From: Leptasterias polaris
Lineage: Eukaryota > Echinodermata > Asteroidea > Forcipulatida > Asteriidae
Direction: 5' to 3'
Length of the DNA stretch: 64,000 nt
Assembly: GCA_037783415.1 (NCBI GenBank)
Contig: JAZGTN010000170.1
Coordinates: 2,461,501 to 2,525,500, forward strand
Translations under genes and position numbers: made by a program
Shown here: positions 33,316-43,205 of the stretch, piece by piece
Layout: each line of letters starts with the position of its first letter
Numbering within the stretch: the stretch's first letter is position 1
Notes under the pieces: model-generated
Seen by the model: the letters and a program-made list of their open reading frames with translations, nothing else
The model's database searches: none
What the model was told of the DNA's origin: nothing

Positions 33316-33355
33316 GTCACAAAATGTGGTTTGAATTGTCACAAAATGTGGTTTG
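33316..33355. repeat. 20-bp tandem duplication
   Basis: Two copies of GAATTGTCACAAAATGTGGT-type sequence upstream of PEX11G. Confidence 0.85.
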
Positions 33356-34007
33356 TTTCCATTCATGAGCCGCCTTCACTTCGGATGCAACAGGGCTCGA
33401 ATTTGGGGAGAAAATCCACAAGATACAGGGCCAATTGTTGTAGCCGCGCTCAAAGACATTTTTTTTTACAAGACCAGATTCAAAATGTGCGCTAGACGGA
33501 TGAGGGGACATAATAAGGCCGACAATTTCCAAGAATGCCGTTGCATCTTCTGTTTCATATAAACACAATGTTTTTAGCAATAGTTTGTTTTCTGCTACTT
33601 AATTATGAATAGGCCTCGTCATAAGTGATTGCTTAAAATTCCACACACACACAAAAATGGAATTGGAAACTAAACAATGTACGGTTATCTTATCTCCTTG
33701 TAGTGCATGGATTCTGTTTTCCCTGAATGAACGGCCGGCTTGCTTGCTGGCTATGGCCTAAATAGAGTCAACCTTGTTTTCATGTTATTCCGGCAAGATC
33801 GTACATAGTTATATAAGCGTGGGGACGATTATACGCGTTGTACATGAGTACAAGGCTGTACGGCAAAATTATTGTTTCTGTTGCTTCTATTTGCTCTCTA
33901 AGCTCCGGCGGCCGAAGCTCTCAGGTGCATGTCTGTCCTTGCTCTATGCATGATGTGAACAACCGAATTGTTGAACTTATCGAAGAGGCACACCTGGTTG
34001 GTTGGAA

Positions 34008-34247
34008 ATGGCTTCAAATCAGATGAGATTAATAACAAGTATCCTCCAGACTAGCGGTGGAAAGGACAAAGTGATGAGGATAACATCATATGGGTCACTG
34101 TTGCTGTCAGGGCTTGCAAGATCTTCCACGAACTCCAAGAAACTTCTAACCATTAGCGGACTCCTCAGCTCATGCAGAACAGTTCTACGGCTGTTTGATG
34201 ACTTGCCGATGTTGGCTTACTCCTTATCGTATGGCTGGGGTATTCAG
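34008..34247 (+). CDS. PEX11G: PEX11G exon 1 (residues 1-80)
   Basis: Start ATG with context GAAATGG, donor CAG|GTAGTA. Encodes the amphipathic N-terminal region implicated in membrane remodelling in PEX11 proteins, ending YGWGIQ. Confidence 0.93.
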
Positions 34248-37200
34248 GTAGTATTAGTAATGAAACGGTGCAAGAGTGGGGTTTCTCTCGCGGGGACAGG
34301 GGGAGGGTGGGTTATAAATCTCCCCTCCCCCTCCGACCCAAGGAAAAAAAACCAATCCCACAACTTCAGAAGATATTTAGAAAAATAAAAAAAAAATAAA
34401 AGAAAGAAAAACAAAATAGAAAAAGGGCTGCCGGGCAGGGGGCATATATCGTAGGACGCCCTGTATTCAGGGCGTCCCTGAAATCGAGGCAAATCTTTTA
34501 CCTCTCTGCGCGCGATGTAAAACAGTCCCTAGATACAATTTTTGTGGTTTGACTTGCCAAGCAAAGAGTCTCCTCTCATTTGACCAAAACTTAGAAACAT
34601 GAAAGGCTCCACTGGTTAGTTGCACTTTTAAATGCAAAAAGTTGTGGTATTTTAGGCATTTCTACAAGGTACAAAAATATGTCATACTGTCGGGGCCATA
34701 AAAAAAATTTCCCCCACCGAAAAAGTTTCATCAAACACTTTTTCAATTCACAATTCACGATGATCAAATCATGTGACTGAACATTCTGCTGAGCATTCTT
34801 GGGAAAAAAATACAGAGGCTTAAAGAAGCCATGTGCCTTTTATCATTTCCTAATAGTCTGGAGAATTTTTTTTGTAACAATCATATCATTATTGTTATTA
34901 ATATTAAAATTTAAACATCGGCTTTGTGATTCGATTATCACTGTTTATTTATATGCTTTAGTATAAATGTTAAGAAACATAAAAAGACACAAAACTAAAT
35001 AAAAATAAGATTTGAAAGCCAAGAATTATTTACATTTTTTTATTTATATATTTTTTTAAATAGTTTTTGCAAATTACCATGGTAATTTTTAAAATTTAAT
35101 AAAAAATATGTTGAATAAAATGAAGACAACTGCTGGCTATAGAGTCATACACTAAGTCTCACAGAACACTTGTAGTCACTGCAGATGTTTCTTCCACGTA
35201 TGGCTTCACCCGGACACCATACTTTCTTGTTTGCATCGAAAACAGGTCAAACTCAAAACAAATGGGACGCTATTGAAGTCATCGATGATCGGTGCGTGGT
35301 GTGAAAGTTTCAATGTCCATCATGTTTTAATATATGTTTGCATATTTCTTATAAACAAAGGAAGGTAATTAGGGCATCAGTTGATATATGGAATATATTT
35401 TTTTTTTTTCAATTCAAAGAAAAAGGCATAGTACATCGAAAACCGGACAGGGGAGGATATCAAGGGCGTCGATCGCTACTGAAAAGTAGGGGGGACGGTC
35501 GAGCAAGTCTTGAAAAAATACATCTTACATTATTTGCACCCCACATTTTTAATATGCTTCGGGAGTCCGGCGTTTATCGTGTGTCAGCTTGTAGTTCTTC
35601 GAAAAAACAAAATATTGCTTCTTCAACAAATCTTGTCATGGCCCAAACTGCTCCTATTTATTTGAATGGATTTTACTACATTTTGTGCGTTGTGCGATTG
35701 TAACAAAATGAAACACATTTGCACGTGTGCGCACACACATACTTCCTTTGTGGAGGGATCGTGTACCGTACATTATAGCATACACAAACGACGCATAACT
35801 TGAATGCTAACAAGGTATGTAAGCGGGATTTTGGCGTTCTTGTCTTGGACGATACGTGTCATCTATTGTCTGTATTATATAAGCGGAAATGGGCCCAAAA
35901 TACCATTCTGCGCGTGGTCCATCAGAAAAAAATTTGAAAATGAAGAAAACATTTCATCGTTTGTTCGCTATTCTTTTACTTGAAAAAAAATTGTAATGAA
36001 ATATTAAATCAAGAAAATGTTGTTGCATATTTCTAATGAACAGTCAATCAAAAAGTGGGGGGGACATCTGATATGCTGTCCCCCCCAGTCTAAAAAGTGG
36101 GGGGGACATGTCCCCCCCGTCCCCCACCCATCGACGCCCTTGGAGGATATATATTCGTAATTTTCAGAAAGGGGGGGGGGGCAACAAATTTGCGGGCTAA
36201 CTTCCCAAATTAAAAATGTTCAGTAATCATCATGGTAAATCCTGCTGTTGACTGAAGGAAAGACTGTCTGTCGTCAAAACAGAAAAATTATTACTATTAG
36301 AACAACACATTAATGGCAGTGGGCATGTGTGCCCCCCCCCCCCCCCATGACCTCTTATTTCGGATGTCAGACACTTCGTACCTTTACCTTTTCATACCCG
36401 AGACACTTCGTACCTTCGAGACACTTCGTACCTTGGCAAAGCTGGTCACTTTGTACCGTCGGCTGAGTCACTTCGTACCGTCAGTCAAGTCACTTCGTAC
36501 CGTCAGCCCTCTACTGTTGGGGCCCTATACCGTTGGATGTCAGTAAAAATATCATCCTAATTAACTGTTATTAACTGTTCTTTCAACAAAACTAATTACA
36601 ACTTATTTATCAATATTTATTGAATACGTTTTAAGAAAAAAAGAAAAAACATTCTTCTTATTTGTTTTAATATTTTAGATTTTTTAAATATTTTTTTTGT
36701 GTACAATAATATTGTTCATTTCGACAACAGTGATTTTGAAAAGACTAATCACAACTTATTTATCAATTGTTTATAACAAATATTTATTTTCAATTTAAAT
36801 ATTTAATTGATGTCTGTATAGTTGTTCGGTCATTAAAAACCATAATCAATTCAAGGTACGAAAGGTACGAAGTGTCTTGTGTGAAGGTACGAAGTGACTC
36901 GGCTCACGGTACAAAGTGTCCAGGGTACGAAGTGTCCAAAGTCACTTCGTACCTCGTAAAAGGTACGAAGTGTCCCGGGTACGAAAAGGTAAAGGTACGA
37001 AGTGTCCTGACACCCTTATTTCTGCCAACTAAAAAAATGAAGGGAAAATTCTAAATTCTAAAATAAAATGGAACAAATAATTTGTAAACAAAGTAGGCTA
37101 GATCAGCATGAATTGTGCTAGATCAGCATGATCAGAGAGTATATGTGTTCACAAAGCACACCAAATTATAAGATTCACTTTTAAAAGATGAGTTTTCAGT

Positions 37201-40200
37201 ACATAGTGATTGTTGTGACATCACACTTTGCTTAGCAGTTAAGATTGATTCACAGATAAGATCATCTTAGCTCTTTGTGAAATCAGCCCAAGGCGCCATT
37301 ATAACTAACTAAAGTAGGCCCCACCCCACGCCGTGATCAATTTAAAAAAAGGCAGCGTTATACTGAACATTTTCAACTAGGGAAGTTCGCCCACAAAGTT
37401 TGTGCCCCCACCCCTTTCTGAAAATTCTGGATCACGCCCCTGGTCACCCCTTTTTTTTGCAAAATATCTTCTGAAGTTCTGAAATTGTTTATTCCTCGGG
37501 TGGGAGGGGGATCAAGTATGGCGGAACATTGAGTTGGAGAGAGCAAGAGAGTTGACATCCTGCAGTCGACTCCTGAATACCCGGCTCAGTTGCAAAATTC
37601 CAAATTTGTTCAAGTATCATCTTGTTTTATTTGAACTGAATGATGACGGTGCCAAATAGCCAAGGTACATGTAGGACTCCTCCATTGCAACAGTCACTGT
37701 GACTTCCTACCAGGGCTAGGTGCCAAAGGACAAATGCCGATATCGAATATCCCTGAGTATCTGAGAAATCTAGAATACATTCATCAGGACCCCCTTAAAA
37801 CATGAAAACTACAATGGATTGTTATCCCATTTTGCAGTACTTGATTAATTGATTAATCACGTCATTAAGTAACTCCTATACTCAACTGTGATTTGTTTTG
37901 CTAAATTTCTATCGTACAGGAGAAGAGTTTGTGGCTTCGAGCGCTAGGTCTGCTGAACAATCTCTGTGATCAGGTGTTCTTCCCTCTGGAGCACATCGCC
38001 TGGGCAGCAGACAATAAACTCATCAATACCTCCTCCTCAAGATGGTGGACTTTATCACTTACTGCATGGGCATTGTCTTTAACGTTTGGCATCTTAAGGT
38101 GTGTACTAAGACCTAATGGGCCGTGTCACACGTAGCTCTGTGATAAATGTAATTCTTAAGCAGTATCCGCATTGGCAGTCACAGTTATGGCTACGGCTAG
38201 ATTTTTGCGTCACCGTGCGTTAAAGTAAAGTATGTCCTTGGCAACACCGCCAGCAACAGTCGTAGCTGTAGCTGCAGCTGCCAATTTCGGATGCGGCCTT
38301 AGTTACAACCCTTAGATCTCTGGTCTTAAACCATCCGGAGGATCAAGGGTTACGATTTTTGCAATTATGTCAAATGGGAGGCAAAGTTTACTGGCAACCA
38401 GTTCCAGGCAATTTCCAAGAAGAAAAGATTATTCACATTTTAATTCTCACATAGCTTTTCAGGGGTTTGTAAGACTTTGGTAGACAAATAAATCCAGTGG
38501 TACAACAGGGTTCCTTTTACATGCAGTGCAGGTGGTACCGTCAAAGTGTCGCAGCCTGTAAATAATGCCCTGCGTGACAAACTGGGACATCATTTTGTTT
38601 ACCAAAATGGCCTTTGGGAAATTCTGTCAATTTTTTTGCCAGCTTTGTCTTTGTTGGGCTTAATTTCTTAGTTTTTTGAGACTTTTGTTTGCAAAGCACC
38701 AACTAGTAGGCTCTTTAAGTGATAATAGAAGAGCCTTCAATCAAAAGCAAAAGGATACACTTTAAAAAGAATTTTTTGTTTGTTTGTTTGTTTGTTTGTT
38801 AGTTTGTTTAGATGATCTCCCCATTTTGGGAACTCGACAAAGCTCCCACAAGGGTTTAAAACACCAAGCTTGCAACAGTCAATCTCTCTCATACAAACAT
38901 TGGTTTAATGTCTAGATGATTATGAATTGCACGAACCAATCAATTGTGATTCGGACTAACTGGACGACAATACTTAATTCTAGTCATTAGGGTAAATATT
39001 GATTTGTGCCCCACCTAACATCAACATCATGACCTTTTTCCATCCCAGGAGCTTGACGCTTTTAATCGGGCTGAGGAAGCGTCTACGTGAGCATCATATT
39101 CAGATGACAGATCCCACCAGAGAACAAAGCAGGTGAAGACATTGAAAACAAATCATTCCACCCAGTCCAGTCAGTCAACTCAGTAAAATATAATCGCCTT
39201 TTTTATGGCATGCCGTGGCCGAATGCTTAAGAGTGCTGGACTCAAGCTCTCGTGTTTCTAATCAGCAGAGCGTGGGTTGGAGTCCTTGAGCAAGACACTT
39301 AATTACCATAATTGCTTTGTCCTGTAGATGGAACATAAAGCCATAGGATCTCGTGTACTATAGGATTGGTAGTATATGTACAAGAACCCATAACACCTAT
39401 CGTGGTAAAGTAGGGGTTATCCCCTGTATTTCTGTTTCGTGAAAAGCACCCTTGTGCACAGGTTTCCTCAGGCTTGCGAGCTACAGCGATTAGGTTAACC
39501 TATGAGGTACCCTTTGTTTTATTACCAGAAATATATAATAATAAGAAGAAAACGAAGAAGAATTTCACTTTCAAAAAGGAAATAAGTTTGTCTCCAATGT
39601 TACAGTATGAAAACCTTAGCTGACAACCCATTGATAGTTCCCAGTAGACGCCATCTTTACGGGCAAATCGCATTTTGGCCTGCAGGCGCGTCAAGCGCTC
39701 AAATTATTAACGCAGCCGCGTCATTCACTAACCAATCCTGCAATGAGTTTTGTGAAATGTGCGCGTACTGCACGCCGGTCTCACGCGTAACGCATGACTG
39801 TGTGTTCCAAATTGCCCGTAAAGATGGCCGACTTACGTCATACTGCAACCTATCTATAAACTCTTAATTCGTGAAACCAGAGTCATCCCCTTCCAATATT
39901 ACTACATGGATCAAGTACTGAACAGTTCGTAGTGGATCCAACCAGTTCGTAGCGGATCCAACCAGTTCGTAGCGGATCCAACCAGTAATCTTCTACCTCT
40001 TGTCCTCATGGAATAAAATTTGTTCTGCCTGTCAAACCACGTTCAAAGGAAACTAAATGTTGCTCTTTCATCATGCTAAAATCCTATGCTGACAAGCCGT
40101 TGACTTTACCAAAAAACCACAAACCCTGTTGGGTTTTGTCCAAACTATATATATTTAGACAGGCCTGGAATTTTATCAATGAGAGGGCAAGGCTATTATT

Positions 40201-41040
40201 ATTTTGCAAAGGGCACTTTCATTGGAAAATTTAAAGTTTGTGGGAAACATTTGGAGGGGCACCAAGGCCAACACAAGGTGCAATGGCCTTTGTGTAACTC
40301 CAGGCCTGTTCAGAACTGAGCTACGTACACGGCACAGCAGAACCAACTAGTACTTTCAATTCAAACTTGCCTCTCTGTTGTCAAACTGTTCAGACATCTG
40401 CCCTAAATTGAGCGGGACATGGGTTCGAATCCCAACCAGTAACCTGCGGAATTTGTTTTTCACACAACTGTACTTGGGGAAAGCACTGAGTATACAGTGC
40501 GTATCAGTCATCAGTGTAATGGTAAAAACCAAATGATCTCTATAGACCTTATGCATATGACGTCATTTGAGTAGGGCGCCCTCACCTAGAGGTCAAAAGG
40601 AAGATGCTCATTGGCCAGTCTTGTGCGCCGCACGTACAAATCAGCGCGTTTCCATTGTTTCATCATCAGTTTACCTCTAAGATGGCGGCTTGGTGACGTC
40701 AATGCATAAGGTCTATTGCAAATATTGTTGAGAGTAAACAAAAATTCTACCACCAAAATATGATTTTATTTTATTTTTATTTCATTTTTGCCTCTATTTC
40801 AGCCAAGACCTCTCATCCGAGAAACAGCTGGTATCCCGCCTACAGACATCAGCGAGAACACAAATCCTAGAAGTCATCAGGAATGCAGCTGATCTTTGCA
40901 ATGCAATTCACTGGTTGCCATCAGGATTTCTGTGGGGTGGTCAACTCTCTAATACTACAGTTGGATTTTTTGGTACAGTTTCCTCGGTTCTACTGCTGAG
41001 AAATCTAATTCTTCAGATGCAGACCAATGTTGCTGTATAA
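34008..41040 (+). CDS. PEX11G: PEX11-gamma-like peroxisomal membrane protein, complete gene, 4 exons
   Basis: PEX11 family membrane protein, implicated in peroxisome elongation and division. Exons 34008-34247, 37920-38098, 39049-39132 and 40803-41040 splice with phases 0, 2 and 2 to a protein of 246 residues (human PEX11G is about 240). Recognised from KDKVMRITSYGSLLLSGLA, LRLFDDLPMLAYSLSYGWG, LGLLNNLCDQVFFPLEHIAW and the C-terminal PSGFLWGGQLSNTTVGFFGT membrane segment, all in PEX11C/G order. The ATG at 34008 is the first in frame before the conserved core; a TTG six bases upstream is not a start. Head to head with CENP-E at about 3.5 kb. Intron 1 carries two hAT-type elements. Confidence 0.94.
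35461..36142. mobile_element. hAT-type MITE with 8-bp target duplication (PEX11G intron 1)
   Basis: Perfect target duplication GAGGATAT (35453-35460 and 36143-36150). Ends CAAGGGCGTCGAT and exact inverse. No transposase. The 8-bp duplication and CA-starting ends fit the hAT superfamily. Confidence 0.92.
36362..37014. mobile_element. hAT-type element with long TIRs built of ACTTCGTACC repeats
   Basis: Perfect target duplication CTTATTTC (36354-36361 and 37015-37022). Terminal inverted repeats longer than 50 bp, each made of several ACACTTCGTACCTT units, extended inward by degenerate units; AT-rich core. Non-coding. Confidence 0.93.
37168..37293. mobile_element. Inverted-repeat MITE family B, copy 4
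   Basis: TAAGATTCACTTTTAAAAGA at the left, ATCATCTTAGCTCTTTGTGA at the right, with internal GTGACATCACACTTTGCTTA. PEX11G intron 1. Confidence 0.8.
37920..38098 (+). CDS. PEX11G: PEX11G exon 2 (residues 81-139)
   Basis: Acceptor CGTACAG, donor AAG|GTGTGT. Encodes EKSLWLRALGLLNNLCDQVF, a conserved Trp-rich stretch and hydrophobic segment WALSLTFGIL. Confidence 0.93.
39049..39132 (+). CDS. PEX11G: PEX11G exon 3 (residues about 140-167)
   Basis: Acceptor ATCCCAG, donor CAG|GTGAAG. Encodes a basic cytosolic segment with LRKRLREHH. It is an exact multiple of three (84 bases), so skipping it would keep the frame. Confidence 0.88.
39212..39500 (+). repeat. SINE S1, plus strand, PEX11G intron 3
   Basis: Head GCCGTGGCCGAATGCTTAAG, B-box region eroded (GGGTTGGAGTCC), body continues to GTGCACAGGTTTCCTC. 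Confidence 0.85.
39630..39853. mobile_element. Foldback MITE, PEX11G intron 3
   Basis: CGCCATCTTTACGGGCAAAT near the left and its inverse ATTGCCCGTAAAGATGGC near the right. GC-richer interior with many CG dinucleotides. Confidence 0.7.
39921..39986. repeat. 21-bp tandem repeat, three copies
   Basis: Units CAGTTCGTAGCGGATCCAAC, the first with one substitution. Confidence 0.92.
40150..40310 (-). repeat. Dispersed repeat R3, copy 2
   Basis: GGCACCAAGGCCAACACAAG and GGCAATGGCCTTTGTG resemble the inverse of copy 1. Confidence 0.6.
40542..40716. mobile_element. Short MITE with perfect 15-bp ends
   Basis: ATAGACCTTATGCAT at 40542 and its exact inverse ending at 40716, each followed inward by a GACGTCA-type motif. 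Lies 86 bases before PEX11G exon 4. Confidence 0.88.
40803..41040 (+). CDS. PEX11G: PEX11G exon 4, C-terminal membrane segment and stop
   Basis: Acceptor TATTTCAG. Encodes ILEVIRNAADLCNAIHWLPS, the terminal transmembrane segment around GFFGTVSSVLLLRN, and TAA at 41038-41040. Confidence 0.93.
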
Positions 41041-41459
41041 AACGAACCTGTTGACACTGAGTGATTTATGAACCACTCGAGACCATTTTGTAGATCATGT
41101 GCACTACCATTTTATTTCAGCCTGTTTTTACGCCTGTGAAACAATATCACATGACCTGCATGTATTGCTAAATTTACCATACAGATAATACGTTATTTAA
41201 ATCAACTATAAATAAATACCTTCAGATAGTTTATGCATTCTGATTGGTCAAAGACTAGTCACGTAGGGGTGTATTAATATGTGAAAGGCCGGCTCTGTGA
41301 ACTAGCGAATTACAGCGGCCAGCCACTAACCTGGTCATTACTTTGCAGTGAAGACTGGCTCCTTTGGAAGAGTGCAAAGACTGTCGACTTTTTGCCATAC
41401 ACGCATGTCCCACGCTCGCTGCGTGTGTCATGTGATGTCAACTCGCTACGTCCACATCA

Positions 41460-41797
41460 GGGCAAAATTTCATAGAGCTGCTTAAGCAGAAAATATTGCT
41501 TGACAATACACCGATCCATTAAGCCACGCCCATTTCTCATTGACCAATCACAACCGCGAAATCTGATCACCATTTGAGCCGTTTGGTGATCGGGTTTCGC
41601 AGCTGTGATTGGTCAACTCGTAAGGAGGCGGGGCTTAATGGATCGATCTATTGTCTGCTAAGCAGAAATGAGCAGGATACCAGTCAAAAAAAGTACATGT
41701 GACATGGTAGTTTGGCTGGTAGCCTTATTCTGGTAAGCAAAATGTTGTTGTGCTTAGCTACTTTTTGTGCTTAAGCAGCTCTATGAAATTAGGCCCA
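41460..41797. mobile_element. Inverted-repeat MITE family A, copy 5, interrupted
   Basis: AAATTTCATAGAGCTGCTTA at the left, TTAAGCAGCTCTATGAAATT at the right. Family interior GGATACCAGTC is present on the right but is split from the left end by a nested element. Confidence 0.9.
41504..41653. mobile_element. Nested foldback element inside MITE A copy 5
   Basis: CAATACACCGATCCATTAAG and the inverse of CAATAGATCGATCCATTAAG form the ends. A second inner pair TTGACCAATCACAACCGCGA / GCTGTGATTGGTCAA makes almost the whole unit foldback. Confidence 0.88.
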
Positions 41798-42904
41798 GGA
41801 CACGGAGTGCAGACAAGCTCAGTGTTCTCCAGGTTATATTCCTTTGGTATCATGCTACAGCCATCCTTGAGTCATTCCCTGTGCACTGACAAGATAACAC
41901 TTTACTTTGAGTTAGGTCTATTTAACAGTAATTTACCTGTAGTGTACACCATAGCGGATAGCTCACTTGCAACACTAGTGACTTTTTCTATGTTTAAAAT
42001 AGCATAAGCTTGTCTGGAGTCACTGGCAAGTGCACCATACATTTTATACATCATTTGTTAATTTGGTCACACCCCTTTCGACACCCCTTTCTTCTACTGA
42101 CACCTCTCAAAATGTATGTTCATAATCCTAACCCTAACATGTAGATCACACATGTGTATCGGAACATAGGGGTGTTGGATCATAGAGCAGTCACCAATAA
42201 TTCACCTCAGACGTGGCAGTGACATGGTGTGTCTGCAAAGGGGTCCATATTCAAAGTGTTAACATTTTCTAAACGAAGCCCAGGGCAAACTTTATAGCAC
42301 CGAAATATTTGCCTCCAAGCACATACATTAAAAACTCAAATGAAGCGCCGTAATTAAAATGTTGGCAAGGGTTGGTATTACACAAAAGCAAAATGTCTGT
42401 AAGATATTTGATTAATACAAGCATTCACAGACAATGAAATGTAACAGATTGCAACAGAATAATGGCCTGCAGAATACTAATACAATAAGATGTAAACAAA
42501 TATTAAAAGAATAAGTTCCTTTTGTTTTGAGGGGTGATGAAAGCAACTGAACAACTAAGTATAACTTTTTACACGTGCTACATGTTCTTGTATCAAACAA
42601 AGAATATGGCTGGGCTTAACGATGCATATTTCTACAAGTTTTGATATTCATATTCAGTGAAAATGGTGCTTTATTTCTTCTTGTACTGTATTTTTGCAGT
42701 CAGCAATCCTAGTTTGTTTTCAGGTTTTTTGTATGATTTACATGTGCATGGGATGGGGGGGATAAAGTGGGACTGTTTTCAACATGATCATATCAGGCCT
42801 GTGGCTATACATGGAATTAAGAACTCAAACCCACTTACTGCACGTACACACGCTGGCTGTCACATCACAGAGGGTGCCATCGTCATTATATTATTATGTA
42901 CTAC

Positions 42905-43035
42905 CTTGCAGGAAGGCAAACCAAGGGCAGGAGGGCAGGAAGGCAGGAAGGCAGGAAGGCAAGAAGGCAATGCCCAAGGGCAGGAAGGCAATGACCAAGT
43001 TCACGAGGGCAATGACCAATGGCATGAAGGATATT
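42905..43035. repeat. Degenerate AGGAAGGC minisatellite
   Basis: Units GGCAGGAA and longer GGGCAATGACCAA variants. It produces open frames in several phases that are not genes. Confidence 0.85.
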
Positions 43036-43142
43036 ACCTTCATTAAGGCCTGCAAATGTTTCTCTCAACAGGAGTTTTGCCAGTCCAAGATTGAGTTTAA
43101 CGAAGAGCATACACTTTAGTTGATCCTGTACTATATGGGGGA

Positions 43143-43205
43143 ATCACAACTATGATTGGGCAATCCCAACTATGGTTTGGCCAGTCACAACTATGATTGG
43201 GCCAT
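43143..43205. repeat. Short tandem repeat CACAACTATGATTGGG
   Basis: Three degenerate units of about 27 bp. Confidence 0.8.

Larger units (their letters stand above)
30498..34007. promoter_or_regulatory. CENP-E / PEX11G head-to-head intergenic region
   Basis: Must hold both 5' UTRs and promoters, since both genes start outward from it. No TATA box or CpG-rich core could be assigned by eye. Contains the LINE-like fragment and the 205-bp tandem duplication. Confidence 0.6.

Noticed and set aside
34002..34007. PEX11G start six bases upstream
   Set aside because: That codon is TTG; the ATG at 34008 has a good context and matches the family's N-terminal length.
36100..36145. CRISPR-like or riboswitch-like structure
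   Set aside because: The poly-C/poly-G inverted sequence is part of the right end of a hAT-type element in a eukaryotic intron.
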